Assembly: GCF_001708405.1 (NCBI RefSeq)
Contig: NZ_CP012418.1
Location: forward strand, 2,356,001-2,420,000
Direction: 5' to 3'
Source: Kangiella sediminilitoris
GTDB taxonomy: Bacteria; Pseudomonadota; Gammaproteobacteria; Enterobacterales; Kangiellaceae
DNA length: 64,000 nucleotides
Part shown: positions 25,328-34,206 of the stretch, one piece after another
How positions within the stretch are numbered: the stretch's first letter is position 1
Layout: every line of letters starts with the position of its first letter
Program-made: the position numbers and the translations under genes
The notes under the pieces: model-generated
The model's database searches: none
Told to the model about the DNA's origin: nothing
What the model saw: only the letters and a program-made list of their open reading frames with translations

Positions 25328-25843
25328 TTATAATTCCTCTACAAGACTTTGCAGCTTTTGATAATCAACCACTAACTCAATATCGAGCTCTTGGTCATTT
25401 ATTTTTATCACTCGCTCGTACTTTAATGAATCAGTTTCATCCCCCTCTCGATTCTCTACATAACCACGCATTAGACCTGGAGAACGCCTTAAAGATGAGT
25501 CGGTATAAAAGTAAGAGTGGGGGTACATTTCTCGTTCGTAACTAAAATAGTTAACCCCATAGCTGTAATGCTGTATGCCTTTATCCCTCTGTTTCAATTT
25601 TAATACACCCAGGTTTGTGGGAAAGTTTTTGTTAAGCTCGTTTATCTTTTTCTTTAATTTTTCTTCGCTCTCGATGTAATACAGAGATTCAACTTTACCC
25701 AGTAATTCCCCGTATATTTCTTCTACTGCTTCTTTTGTGACATTTTCATCAATTTCATACTTGGATTTAATGTAGTAATTTATTAGCCATGAAGCTCCAA
25801 CTCCCAGTATGGAAGCTATTATCAAAACATATAAAAATCTCAT
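25328..25843 (-). CDS. Membrane-anchored protein of unknown function
   Basis: A 171-residue protein with one N-terminal helix (residues 2-22) and a Glu/Lys/Tyr-rich soluble part. No recognisable family. A tyrosine-rich middle (HYSYGVNYFSYEREMYPHSYFY) is unusual. The ATG at 25843 is preferred to a TTG one codon before it. It has lower GC than the core genes and lies beside repeat copies in the accessory region. Confidence 0.5.
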   Translation of the reverse strand: MRFLYVLIIASILGVGASWLINYYIKSKYEIDENVTKEAVEEIYGELLGKVESLYYIESEEKLKKKINELNKNFPTNLGVLKLKQRDKGIQHYSYGVNYFSYEREMYPHSYFYTDSSLRRSPGLMRGYVENREGDETDSLKYERVIKINDQELDIELVVDYQKLQSLVEEL

Positions 25844-25915
25844 CAACTTTCCCCATTATACCCCGGTTACAAAGTCCCTCAGAAAACCTGCTATTATCCA
25901 TTCCATAAATTTGGC

Positions 25916-26530
25916 TTAGACATTGTTTGTGATGACCTTGCCGTGATGATGTCTCAGCTCCCTAGCCCACCACTGCTGATCGGATTCGCCATCAATAAAT
26001 CGCATATGAGACGCCATATTTGTAAAGGCTGCCTCATCAGGATCTAATGCCTTTTGAACAAAGTCAGTAATAGAGTTGCCCAGCTTAATAAACTCAAAGC
26101 CATCATGTTCAAACTCATATGTCGCTCCTGCTTCAAAACCGTCAGTAATAACTAGAATATAGTTTCCGCTAGCAGGAATTTCTCCAATTACTATATGTTC
26201 CCCATACCAGTCTGGTAGCACCGCCTCTTTTTCATCTTCATCGAGCATATTTGTCCAGCCTGAAAATTCGTTTTCAAGAGTTTCCCATTGCTCTGGTTTT
26301 GCAATATAGAAAGCTGCTTCATTATCTTTCTCACAAGAATACAGGGTGAGCGATGATGCCAAATCATAGAATTCTCTTAGTCCACCTATATTTGGGACTG
26401 AGAAACTGCTCTGGGGAGGTTCTATATGGTGCTTGAACCTTACTATCTTTTCTTTGGATTCAGAACCAATTGCTTCGCAGAGAAACTCTCCATGATGCCC
26501 CTTTATTTTTTGTAGTAATTCTTTATCCAA
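25916..26530 (-). CDS. SMI1/KNR4 (SUKH)-family protein, probable immunity protein
   Basis: A 204-residue protein of the SUKH superfamily. The core ASGNYILVITDGFEAGATYEFEHDGFEF is the diagnostic turn and strand set, preceded by the usual helical N-terminal half. SUKH proteins are widespread as immunity proteins against contact-dependent or polymorphic toxins; no toxin gene is nearby, so this is an orphan. The start is a TTG with an excellent AAGGAGG five bases ahead. A tiny ORF in front overlaps this start. Confidence 0.75.
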   Translation of the reverse strand: MDKELLQKIKGHHGEFLCEAIGSESKEKIVRFKHHIEPPQSSFSVPNIGGLREFYDLASSLTLYSCEKDNEAAFYIAKPEQWETLENEFSGWTNMLDEDEKEAVLPDWYGEHIVIGEIPASGNYILVITDGFEAGATYEFEHDGFEFIKLGNSITDFVQKALDPDEAAFTNMASHMRFIDGESDQQWWARELRHHHGKVITNNV

Positions 26531-26549
26531 ACAGCCTCCTTGTTTTCAT
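26523..26549 (-). other. Possible 8-residue leader ORF ahead of the SUKH gene
   Basis: ATG-AAA-ACA-AGG-AGG-CTG-TTT-GGA-TAA encodes MKTRRLFG. It has AAAGGA six bases before its ATG. It contains the AGGAGG that serves the SUKH start, and its stop overlaps that start region, so translation of the leader would cross the ribosome binding site. Real translation is unproven. Confidence 0.35.
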
Positions 26550-26578
26550 ATTGTGTCCTTTCGTATTGATACAACTAA

Positions 26579-26725
26579 TAGGATAGGCTGAAACTAGCCG
26601 TATACTATAAATGATAAAAAGCGATGAGTTATCCTTAATTTAATGCATTCTATACAATCAGCGAAGTTCCATATAGCATAGCTGGGGTTCAATAACTGAC
26701 CCGTGTCTGCCCCTAGGTGCAACCT
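26579..26725. repeat. Intergenic repeat, diverged long copy
   Basis: Begins TAGGATAGGCTGAAAC and ends CCTAGGTGCAACCT. The right arm aligns with copy 1 (GGGTTCA, a spacer, then the TCTGCCCCTAGGTGCAACCT end). The inner part is longer than in the other copies and probably contains an unrelated insertion. Confidence 0.45.
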
Positions 26726-26740
26726 GCTTGCTTACTACTT

Positions 26741-27214
26741 TCAATTCGGAAAAGAAATAACACCTTTACTTACAAAGTACCAGATTAATAAAGCACCAGC
26801 TCCCATAAGTAAAAAGAGAATTGTAGGTTCTAATTTAAAAAAACATGCCTTTAATTTTTGAAATACAGAAACATCTTTTCGATGATATTTGTTAGTAAGA
26901 TCATATACAGATATTTCTGATAATTCTGGCGTGCTAGAATTAAGTGTGTCTCTTAGGAAACGGTATCTATCTACATATTTAAACCAATACTGATGTCTCA
27001 TCATACCCTCAAAAAACCAATACAGTATCGAAAGGAAAGCTGCAAGGTTAGGAACAAAAGTCGATTTAATTGTAAAAGACAAACCCAGACATGCTAACCA
27101 AAGAGTAATAAAGAAATTCCTATTTCTGAAAATTAAATCATCGTACTTATCTAACGTACTCTGAATCAAAGTCATTTCAATTTTTAATATTTCTATTTTT
27201 TCTTTATTTTCCAT
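26741..27214 (-). CDS. Small membrane protein of unknown function, perhaps SLATT-like
   Basis: A 157-residue protein with two hydrophobic helices around residues 32-70, a charged cytoplasmic middle containing RFLRDTLN and YHRKDVSVFQK, and a final helix near 130-150. The layout (coiled N-terminus, paired helices, charged loop) resembles SLATT-type pore proteins in some defence loci, but the match is weak. It lies 3' of an attC-like site on the same strand, as the next cassette would. The start ATG has only a weak ribosome binding site. Confidence 0.5.
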   Translation of the reverse strand: MENKEKIEILKIEMTLIQSTLDKYDDLIFRNRNFFITLWLACLGLSFTIKSTFVPNLAAFLSILYWFFEGMMRHQYWFKYVDRYRFLRDTLNSSTPELSEISVYDLTNKYHRKDVSVFQKLKACFFKLEPTILFLLMGAGALLIWYFVSKGVISFPN

Positions 27215-27233
27215 ATCAAGACTCTATGTTTCT

Positions 27234-27300
27234 ATATAACGCTTACGCCAGTGGTTGGTGGAGCGTAGCGTAATCAATCCACTGCGCGTTCTTGTTAAGT
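27234..27300 (-). other. Integron attC recombination site (orphan)
   Basis: Read on the minus strand, ACTTAAC (27300-27294) is a perfect RYYYAAC box and GTTATAT (27240-27234) a GTTRRRY box with one mismatch. The arms AAC-n4-ACGC-AGTGG line up on both sides, with one extra base on one arm, the extrahelical-base feature of attC. The stop codon of the 105-residue gene lies inside the first box, as in real cassettes. No integrase gene is in the window. Confidence 0.7.
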
Positions 27301-27612
27301 GTCACTTAGCTCGCCGTATCTCAAAAACAACAGGTTTTCTCCTGAGCCAACTTTCCAATGAGCATAGCTATCTCGCTCAATAGACTCATGCAACTTTATT
27401 TCACTAGAGAAACAGGCTAGTACTTCAGCAAGCACTACACTTGCACACTCAAGATGGTCATCAGGTGCATCGTCGGTGAATACAGCACGAAAATGCAATG
27501 TATCTGATGACATATAGGCATAAAGAAACCTAAGTGTTGCAGGAACCTCTCCAAGCATTGCTTTTTGTATTATCTGTGGAATATTCACATTTTCCATAAA
27601 GACACTTAACAT
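27295..27612 (-). CDS. Hypothetical protein in a probable integron cassette
   Basis: A 105-residue protein with no signal or membrane segment and no family I recognise. It is acidic, with the segments LHFRAVFTDDAPDDHLECA and SYAHWKVGSGENLLFLRYGE suggesting a small alpha/beta fold. Its stop codon is embedded in the attC site that follows it on the minus strand. An alternative ATG at 27597 removes five residues. Cassettes often carry adaptive genes, but no function is assigned. Confidence 0.5.
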   Translation of the reverse strand: MLSVFMENVNIPQIIQKAMLGEVPATLRFLYAYMSSDTLHFRAVFTDDAPDDHLECASVVLAEVLACFSSEIKLHESIERDSYAHWKVGSGENLLFLRYGELSDT

Positions 27613-27977
27613 AAGAATACCAGAATTGGCTTGTAACCCTATAATTCATAAGGAAGTATTTTTACAGTTCCAAAAAAGTGGCTAATACCATAGTAAAGGC
27701 GGCCATCTAGTACATTATCGTTCTGATTTCCGAGTTTTTCGGTACTAAGTGGCTTTTTTCCTACAAGCTATTCCAGTTTCTTCTATTCTTTTTATTAATT
27801 GAATGTTAAGACTACTGCATGCCCCTATTTGAGTCAAAATCATCGGAAATTCAGTACCCTGCTTAGCGGATTAACCTTTTCTTACAATTTTCGACAAAAC
27901 TTATCCCGCCCTTCTTTGCCCTTTGCGTGCCAAGTCTTTATATTGCTATGTTCGGACCATTTTATAAGAATGTGACA
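27613..27977. other. Intergenic gap before the amidohydrolase gene
   Basis: About 365 bases, AT-rich, with no convincing ORF, tRNA or second attC. A small CCGA/TCGG hairpin with T-runs near 27735-27770 may terminate plus-strand read-through. I see no strong promoter. Confidence 0.5.
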
Positions 27978-30900
27978 ATGCATAAATATTCCATGATAAG
28001 CGGCCTTTTAGTGGCTTCTTTGGGCTTCGCGGCGCAGGCTGAGGAGAAGAAAGAAGAGGCTAAGTGGGACGTGAACAATCCTCCCGGCGAAGCAATCTTT
28101 GCCGAATTAAACGTGACTGAAGGTACTTGGATGAACCTTGATGTTAGCCCGGATGGCGAAACCATTGCCTTCGATTTATTAGGCGACATCTATACTATGC
28201 CGATTTCTGGCGGTAAGGCGACGAACATTACCAACAGTATGGCATGGGATATGCAGCCTGACTTTTCTCCGGACGGTAAGCAGCTGGCTTTCACTTCGGA
28301 TCAGGGCGGCGGCGACAACATCTGGATTATGGATTTGGATGGTAGTGACCAGGTTCAGGTAACTAAAGAAAATTTCCGCCTGTTGAACAACCCTAAATGG
28401 AGCCCTGACGGTGACTATATCGCGGCTCGTAAACACTTCACAGGCACACGCTCGCTGGGTGCCGGTGAAATCTGGTTATATCACAAGTCTGGCGGTAGTG
28501 GCGTTCAGTTAAACAAGCGCCCGAACGAACAGAAAGATCTGGGCGAACCAGCCTTCACGCCTGATGGCCAGTATGTGCTATATTCGCGCGACTCGACTCC
28601 GGGCGGATATTTCGAGTACAGCAAAGACTCGACTAAACAGATTTATGAAGTCTATGCGATCAATCGCGACACGGGCGAAACCGAAACCTGGATCGATGGT
28701 CCTGGTGGCGCGGTACGTCCAGAGCCTTCGCCAGATGGCAAATACATTGCATTCGTTCGTCGAATCAGCGGTAAGTCAGCATTATTCCTGAAAGATCGTG
28801 AATCTGGTGCTGAGTTCCCGATTTATAAAGACTTAGAACGTGATATGCAGGAAACCTGGGCGATTCACGGGGTTTATCCTAATTTCTCATGGACTCCAGA
28901 CAGCGAACAGATCGTGTTCTGGGCTGCGGGTAAAGTACACAAGATCGACGTCGAGTCGAAAGAAGTCGAAGAGATTCCTTTCGAAGTTAAGGATCGTCGT
29001 GAAATGCGTACTGCTGTTAAACAGCAAAACCCTGCATTCGAAGAGCGCTTTAACGCAAAAATGCTACGCTGGCTACAGGTATCTCCTGAAGGCGATCAGG
29101 CCGTGTTCCAGAGTCTTGGTAAAATCTACACAGTGGATCTACCTAACGGTAAGCCTGAGCGTTTAACGCGTCAGAATGATCACTTTGAGCTATACCCAAG
29201 CTACTCTCCTGATGGCGACGATATTATCTACACCACCTGGGACGACGAGAAACTGGGTACGGTACGTATCGTTTCTTCCAGCGGTGGTCGTGGCGACGTA
29301 ATTTCTGAAAAGCCGGGGCATTACACCAACCCTAGCATCAGCCCGAATGGCGACTTCGCAGTTTATCAGGCGATCAGTGGCGGCTATATTACGAGTCCAC
29401 TGTACTCAGAAGACACGGGTATATTCAGCGTTGATCTGGACGAAGAAGAAGTGACTAAAGTCAGCGACTCTGGCTCCAACCCTTTCTTTGCTGGTCAATC
29501 GGATCGAGTCTTCTTCAGCAAAACGGTTCCACACGGTGAGACTTATGAAAGTAAGCTGGTGAGTACTGACTTAGCTGGTCATGAAGAGCGCGAACATTAT
29601 GCGGGCAATTGGATTTCTGATTTTGCTATTTCGCCTGATCAGAAATGGCTTGCGTTCACTCAACGCTATCAGGTTTACGTCACGCCTTTCGTTAAAAGCG
29701 GCAAAGCCATTTCCACCGGCCCTGATGCACGCAACCTACCGGTCAAGAAATTCTCGACTTTCTCGGGTGCGAACCTCGCATGGTCAGAAGACGGTACGGA
29801 GCTTTCGTGGTCACTCGGCCCAACGCTTTATCAGCAGAAGCTATCAGATCGATTTGATTTCTTAGCAAACGGCAGTAATACCAACGAAGAAGAGGCCGAA
29901 GTTCCTGAAGCCAAGGCGACTCAAATCGCTATGCCGGTTAAAGCAGCTAAGCCAGAAGGCCTGACAGCACTGGTTGGCGCTAAAGTTGTCACGATGGAAG
30001 GCGAACAGGTCATCGAAGACGGCGTGGTTGTGATTGAAGATAACCGCATTAAAGCTGTCGGCAAACGTGGAGATGTGTCGATTCCTTCTGGTGCAGAAAC
30101 CATTGATGTTAGCGGCAAAACCATTATCCCTGGCCTTGTCGACGTTCACTGGCACGGCTCTTACGCTAACGATCAAATCCAGCCTCAGACTAACTGGAGC
30201 GCCATGGCCTCTCTGGCGTTTGGTGTGACCACGACGCACAACCCATCAGCCGATACCGAAGCGGTATTCTCGGCGAGTGAAATGCAGAAAGCCGGTTTAA
30301 TTACAGCGCCACGTATTTTCTCTACGGGTACGATTCTGTATGGTGCGAACCACTATATTACGGCTGAAGTCGACGGAATGAATGATGCTACGAATCACCT
30401 TGAGCGTATGAAAGCGGCCGGTGCATTCTCGGTTAAGAGTTATAACCAGCCTCGCCGTGATCAGCGTCAACAAATTCTTCAGGCGGCTCGCGAAACTGGT
30501 TTGCTTGTAGTGCCAGAAGGTGGCTCTCTGTTCATGCACAACATGAGCATGATTATCGATGGCCATACGACAATCGAACACTCGATTCCGGTGGCTCATA
30601 TCTATGATGACGTTAAGCAGTTATGGAGTCAGGCTGATACGGACTATGTACCGACGCTTGGCGTAGCTTACGGCGGTATCTGGGGTGAGCGTTACTGGTA
30701 CGATAAAACTGACGTCTGGAAACACCCGCTTCTAAGCAAGTTTGTTCCACGTAATGTGCTGGAGCCTGCGTCACGTCGTCGCTTCAAAGCACCAGACGAG
30801 GACTATAACCATATCAATAACGCAACGGTTGCGGCCGAACTGCAGGACCTTGGCGTTAAAGTACTTCTCGGTGCTCACGGTCAACGCGAAGGTCTAGCCT

Positions 30901-31187
30901 CGCATTGGGAAATGTGGATGTTCGGCCAGGGGGGTATGACACCGATGGAAGCACTGCGTGCGGGTACCATCGATGGTGCCGAAATGCTGGGTATGGATTC
31001 AGAAATTGGGTCTATCAAAGCGGGCAAATTAGCTGACCTGGTTATCCTTGATGCTGACCCACTGGAAAACCTGCGAAACTCAGACAAAGTTAACATGGTA
31101 ATGTTGAACGGTAAGCTTTATGAAGCCGAGACAATGAACCAGATTGCACCTGAGGAAAAAGATCGTAACTCATTCTTTTTTGAGTAA
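27978..31187 (+). CDS. Secreted TolB-propeller / amidohydrolase fusion
   Basis: A 1069-residue protein. After a signal peptide (cleavage near QA-EE, residue 21) come about 600 residues of WD40-like TolB propeller repeats (S-PDG-x-I-A-F units recur). A linker is followed by an amidohydrolase with metal ligands in VDVHWHGS (about residue 720), EHSIPVAH (about 866) and LLGAHGQ. The pairing is seen in marine gammaproteobacteria and is thought to serve peptide or dipeptide breakdown, though the substrate is not established. The ATG at 27978 gives the best signal peptide; the ORF is open to a longer, unlikely N-terminus. A strong terminator follows. Confidence 0.85.
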   Translation: MHKYSMISGLLVASLGFAAQAEEKKEEAKWDVNNPPGEAIFAELNVTEGTWMNLDVSPDGETIAFDLLGDIYTMPISGGKATNITNSMAWDMQPDFSPDGKQLAFTSDQGGGDNIWIMDLDGSDQVQVTKENFRLLNNPKWSPDGDYIAARKHFTGTRSLGAGEIWLYHKSGGSGVQLNKRPNEQKDLGEPAFTPDGQYVLYSRDSTPGGYFEYSKDSTKQIYEVYAINRDTGETETWIDGPGGAVRPEPSPDGKYIAFVRRISGKSALFLKDRESGAEFPIYKDLERDMQETWAIHGVYPNFSWTPDSEQIVFWAAGKVHKIDVESKEVEEIPFEVKDRREMRTAVKQQNPAFEERFNAKMLRWLQVSPEGDQAVFQSLGKIYTVDLPNGKPERLTRQNDHFELYPSYSPDGDDIIYTTWDDEKLGTVRIVSSSGGRGDVISEKPGHYTNPSISPNGDFAVYQAISGGYITSPLYSEDTGIFSVDLDEEEVTKVSDSGSNPFFAGQSDRVFFSKTVPHGETYESKLVSTDLAGHEEREHYAGNWISDFAISPDQKWLAFTQRYQVYVTPFVKSGKAISTGPDARNLPVKKFSTFSGANLAWSEDGTELSWSLGPTLYQQKLSDRFDFLANGSNTNEEEAEVPEAKATQIAMPVKAAKPEGLTALVGAKVVTMEGEQVIEDGVVVIEDNRIKAVGKRGDVSIPSGAETIDVSGKTIIPGLVDVHWHGSYANDQIQPQTNWSAMASLAFGVTTTHNPSADTEAVFSASEMQKAGLITAPRIFSTGTILYGANHYITAEVDGMNDATNHLERMKAAGAFSVKSYNQPRRDQRQQILQAARETGLLVVPEGGSLFMHNMSMIIDGHTTIEHSIPVAHIYDDVKQLWSQADTDYVPTLGVAYGGIWGERYWYDKTDVWKHPLLSKFVPRNVLEPASRRRFKAPDEDYNHINNATVAAELQDLGVKVLLGAHGQREGLASHWEMWMFGQGGMTPMEALRAGTIDGAEMLGMDSEIGSIKAGKLADLVILDADPLENLRNSDKVNMVMLNGKLYEAETMNQIAPEEKDRNSFFFE

Positions 31188-31254
31188 GTTTCTCTCTTTG
31201 AGCATGTATCAGTTTGTAATAATATGCATCATGTCTGATCGTGTTCATATTTTT

Positions 31255-31300
31255 AACCGAGCAATGCGCTTTTGCATTGCTCGGTTATTCATTTTTTAAG
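31255..31300 (+). terminator. Rho-independent terminator of the amidohydrolase gene
   Basis: A perfect 13-bp stem (AACCGAGCAATGC at 31255-31267, GCATTGCTCGGTT at 31274-31286), loop of six, then ATTCATTTTTT. One of the longest hairpins in the window. Confidence 0.85.
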
Positions 31301-31352
31301 CGCTTTAGTGTACAGTGCGATTTATTACTACTAATTAATATAAAGGAAGCAC

Positions 31353-33293
31353 GTGTACATTCTTAGGAAAAGCCTCTTTATTTTCTTAATATTATGTAGC
31401 TGTAACGTGTTTGCCTATGTTTTTAATAACGTTCAAGGCCCACTTCTTTCCGCTTCAGAATCCAATATTAACCAAGGCCAGGCCCTACAGCAGCAGCTGT
31501 ATAATATGTCGAACCTATCGGTTCCAGAGCGTAAACAAGAAGCTTTTTTCCTAAAAATTAACAACCTGCTAAATCGATCCGAACTCGACAATCATTCCGA
31601 AGCGTTGGCAAATATTCTAATGGCCAACTATCAGATCCTGAATGGTGAAGCCCTGCGAGCCAGAGAGTATCTATCCATTGCTGAGCCTCTGATGAAAAGT
31701 GTCAACGACAGCCGTCTAAAGAACCAATATACCTACGTCAATATCTTTGTACTCCGTAGCGAAGGTGATCTGGTCAAAGCTCTTGACGATGCTGAAGAAC
31801 TTTATAATGAAGTTAAAGATAAGTGGGGACTGAATAAACTCGGGGACCTGGTATTAGAACAAGCCTATATCAGCTCTCTATTATCAATGTACCAGGAAAC
31901 GATTCCATTACTCGAGTTAGCTTTGGACTACTCGCTTGAAGCGAACGATCCTTATCTTATCTCCGAAACTTATAATGTTTTCGGCATCCTATACAGCTTT
32001 TTAAACGATACCCAGTCGTCGATCATGTACTTCAAGAAGGCGGTTGAAGTGATGGAGCGTCACCCGGCACTGGTTAGCAACATTTATTTCTATGCCAACC
32101 TTGCCGATTCTTATGGTATGAATAAAGAATACGACAAGGCCCTGGAATTGATCGAAAAGGCACGAGTACTTGCCATTCAAGAAGGTGATGTCCCCCTTCA
32201 GGCTTTTGCTCATCAGGTAAAAGCTCGCGTGTATACCAACACCGAAGATTATCGTGATGCCATTTCCGAACTAGTCAAAGCTAAGGAGCTTCAGGAACAG
32301 GTAGGCGAACAACTTTTCGGTTATGAGCTACATATTGATTTTGCCTATGCCTACCTCAAACTGGATGAAATAGATGAAGCCGAGAGTCATCTGGATAAAG
32401 CGATTATCAGCGCAGAAAAAGTTGCCGCGCTTGATGACTTTTATTTAAAGCGACTCCGCTCAGAAATCAGTGCTGCCCGTGAAAACTATAAAAGCGCCTA
32501 CGAGCTGCTACAGGAATCATACGAGACCTATCGTAAGACGTTTAACGACAACCTGACCTATGTTTCCAATCTATCGCGGGAACAGCTCGATCAGGAACGC
32601 CTTTCTTTTGAAAATAAGCTATTAGAAAAAGAAAACCAGATTAATACTAAGTACGTTAAGAAGTATAAAAAGTACAACATCATTTTATTTACTCTGATTA
32701 TTCTTTTGTTAATCCTGATAGGGATTGGTATCTGGTTAGTTATTAAATACCGCATAGCTGCACGAAAGAATGAAGAAATGGCTCTTACCGATAACCTGAC
32801 CGAGTTACCCAACCGTCGACAAATGTTCCGTCAGCTCGACAGTGAGCACCAAAAAAGTGAAGGCGGCAGATCGGTTTACAGTCTCATCATTTTTGATATC
32901 GATCACTTCAAAACTATTAATGACCGCTTTGGTCATCGCATGGGTGATAAAGTTATCAGCAGGCTGGCAGCGATTACTCGCAATACGCTTCGCGAAGACG
33001 ACACCATTGGCCGCATTAGTGGCGAAGAATTCTTAGTCATCCTGCCCAATACCAAGGTGCAAGAAGCTGTTCAGATTGCTGATCGCCTGAACAAGCAGTT
33101 TGCTGATGCAGACTTCCGTGATCTGGACGAAGGCATTCATTTAACCGCAAGTTTCGGTGTGACTGAGTATATGCCGGACGATGAAAGTTTAGATATGGTT
33201 ATTAATCGGGCCGACCGATTATTGTATAAGGCCAAAAACGAAGGCCGAAACCGAGTGGTTTCGACCTTTAATGATGAACCCGATGAAGACTGA
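31353..33293 (+). CDS. Membrane diguanylate cyclase with periplasmic TPR-like sensor
   Basis: A 646-residue protein: signal segment, about 400 residues of TPR-like helical repeats (periplasmic), one transmembrane helix near 440-466, and a C-terminal GGDEF domain. The active-site loop is S-G-E-E-F (RISGEEFLV) in place of GGDEF, with the substrate-binding SLIIFDIDHFKTIND motif intact. It is probably active, but the first Gly is replaced by Ser. It makes c-di-GMP and likely responds to an external peptide or protein through the TPRs. GTG start with AAGGAAG upstream. It converges on dps with no gap. Confidence 0.85.
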   Translation: MYILRKSLFIFLILCSCNVFAYVFNNVQGPLLSASESNINQGQALQQQLYNMSNLSVPERKQEAFFLKINNLLNRSELDNHSEALANILMANYQILNGEALRAREYLSIAEPLMKSVNDSRLKNQYTYVNIFVLRSEGDLVKALDDAEELYNEVKDKWGLNKLGDLVLEQAYISSLLSMYQETIPLLELALDYSLEANDPYLISETYNVFGILYSFLNDTQSSIMYFKKAVEVMERHPALVSNIYFYANLADSYGMNKEYDKALELIEKARVLAIQEGDVPLQAFAHQVKARVYTNTEDYRDAISELVKAKELQEQVGEQLFGYELHIDFAYAYLKLDEIDEAESHLDKAIISAEKVAALDDFYLKRLRSEISAARENYKSAYELLQESYETYRKTFNDNLTYVSNLSREQLDQERLSFENKLLEKENQINTKYVKKYKKYNIILFTLIILLLILIGIGIWLVIKYRIAARKNEEMALTDNLTELPNRRQMFRQLDSEHQKSEGGRSVYSLIIFDIDHFKTINDRFGHRMGDKVISRLAAITRNTLREDDTIGRISGEEFLVILPNTKVQEAVQIADRLNKQFADADFRDLDEGIHLTASFGVTEYMPDDESLDMVINRADRLLYKAKNEGRNRVVSTFNDEPDED

Positions 33294-33770
33294 TTAGTCT
33301 TGCAAGTGTGAGCGCAACATCCAAGCCGTTTTTTCGTGTACGACTAAGCGATCACCGATGAGGCTTGCAGATGACTCATCACTCGCTTCTTGTGCAACCT
33401 CTAATGCTTCACGCGCTGTTCTAACTACCGTTTCATGACTGTCTACTAAACGGCTTATCATTTCTTCAGCGCTGATATCACCAGAAACTTCTTCAATGCT
33501 CGATAGCTTAGAGAACTCCTGGTAGGTACCTGGCGATAAAATACCCAGTGCACGAATACGCTCTGCAATTTCGTCCACCGCTTCAGCCAATTCAACATAG
33601 TGCTCTTCGAACAATACGTGTAGCTGCTGGAAGAATGGACCTTTCACATTCCAGTGGAAATTGTGAGTTTGCAAGTACAGTGTGTAAGTATCAGCTAATA
33701 AGCGAGATAAACCTTGACCAATCTCTTCACGAGCACCTTGGTCAATTCCAATATTGATTGCCTTGTTCAT
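33294..33770 (-). CDS. dps: Dps-family DNA-protecting ferritin
   Basis: A 158-residue four-helix-bundle protein. The Dps ferroxidase signature is complete: HNFHWNVKGPFFQQLHVLFEEHY and the acidic helix that follows, with two-fold interface ligands. It forms a dodecamer that stores iron and shields DNA in stationary phase and under peroxide stress. It ends one base from the end of the convergent GGDEF gene. No operon partner. Confidence 0.88.
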   Translation of the reverse strand: MNKAINIGIDQGAREEIGQGLSRLLADTYTLYLQTHNFHWNVKGPFFQQLHVLFEEHYVELAEAVDEIAERIRALGILSPGTYQEFSKLSSIEEVSGDISAEEMISRLVDSHETVVRTAREALEVAQEASDESSASLIGDRLVVHEKTAWMLRSHLQD

Positions 33771-33954
33771 CTATTAATCTCCTTTCCGTTAATTTATGCA
33801 TTTACTATAACGAATATTTATAAATTAACAAAATTAATCCTTTAAACCAACTTAATGCATTCTGACTATAATTCGTCAATTTACTTCCGATAAGTGGCTA
33901 AAAAGACTAAAATTCGCACAATTTTTAATGTTATAACATATATATTGATCCTTC

Positions 33955-34206
33955 ATGACAGATATCAACTTTGACAGTTTCGATCGCAAACTCGATGCAC
34001 TGGGTCTACGTTGCCCGGAGCCGGTAATGATGGTTCGCCTAAACGTGCGTAAAATGCAGGAAGGCGAAACCTTGCTTGTGATCGCTGACGACCCGTCAAC
34101 CACGCGGGATATACCCAAGTTCTGTACTTTTATGGATCATCAGTTATTGGCAAGCAGTACCGACGAAATGCCATATAAATACTTAATCAAAAAAGGGTTA
34201 CCCTAA
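33955..34206 (+). CDS. tusA: TusA-like sulfur-carrier protein
   Basis: An 83-residue protein with the conserved [14 protein letters not shown] motif, whose Cys20 carries persulfide sulfur for tRNA 2-thiouridine formation. The length and the P-x-M turn fit TusA rather than the YedF branch. It is directly followed by the DUF1285 gene, whose start codon adjoins this stop. Confidence 0.85.
   Translation: MTDINFDSFDRKLDALGLRCPEPVMMVRLNVRKMQEGETLLVIADDPSTTRDIPKFCTFMDHQLLASSTDEMPYKYLIKKGLP

Noticed and set aside
24354-27977. Full integron with integrase
   Set aside because: Only one attC-like site was found; no tyrosine-recombinase ORF and no attI-like site.
28179-28436. Antisense ORFs inside the amidohydrolase gene
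   Set aside because: Long open frames on the opposite strand of a codon-biased gene; no ribosome binding sites.
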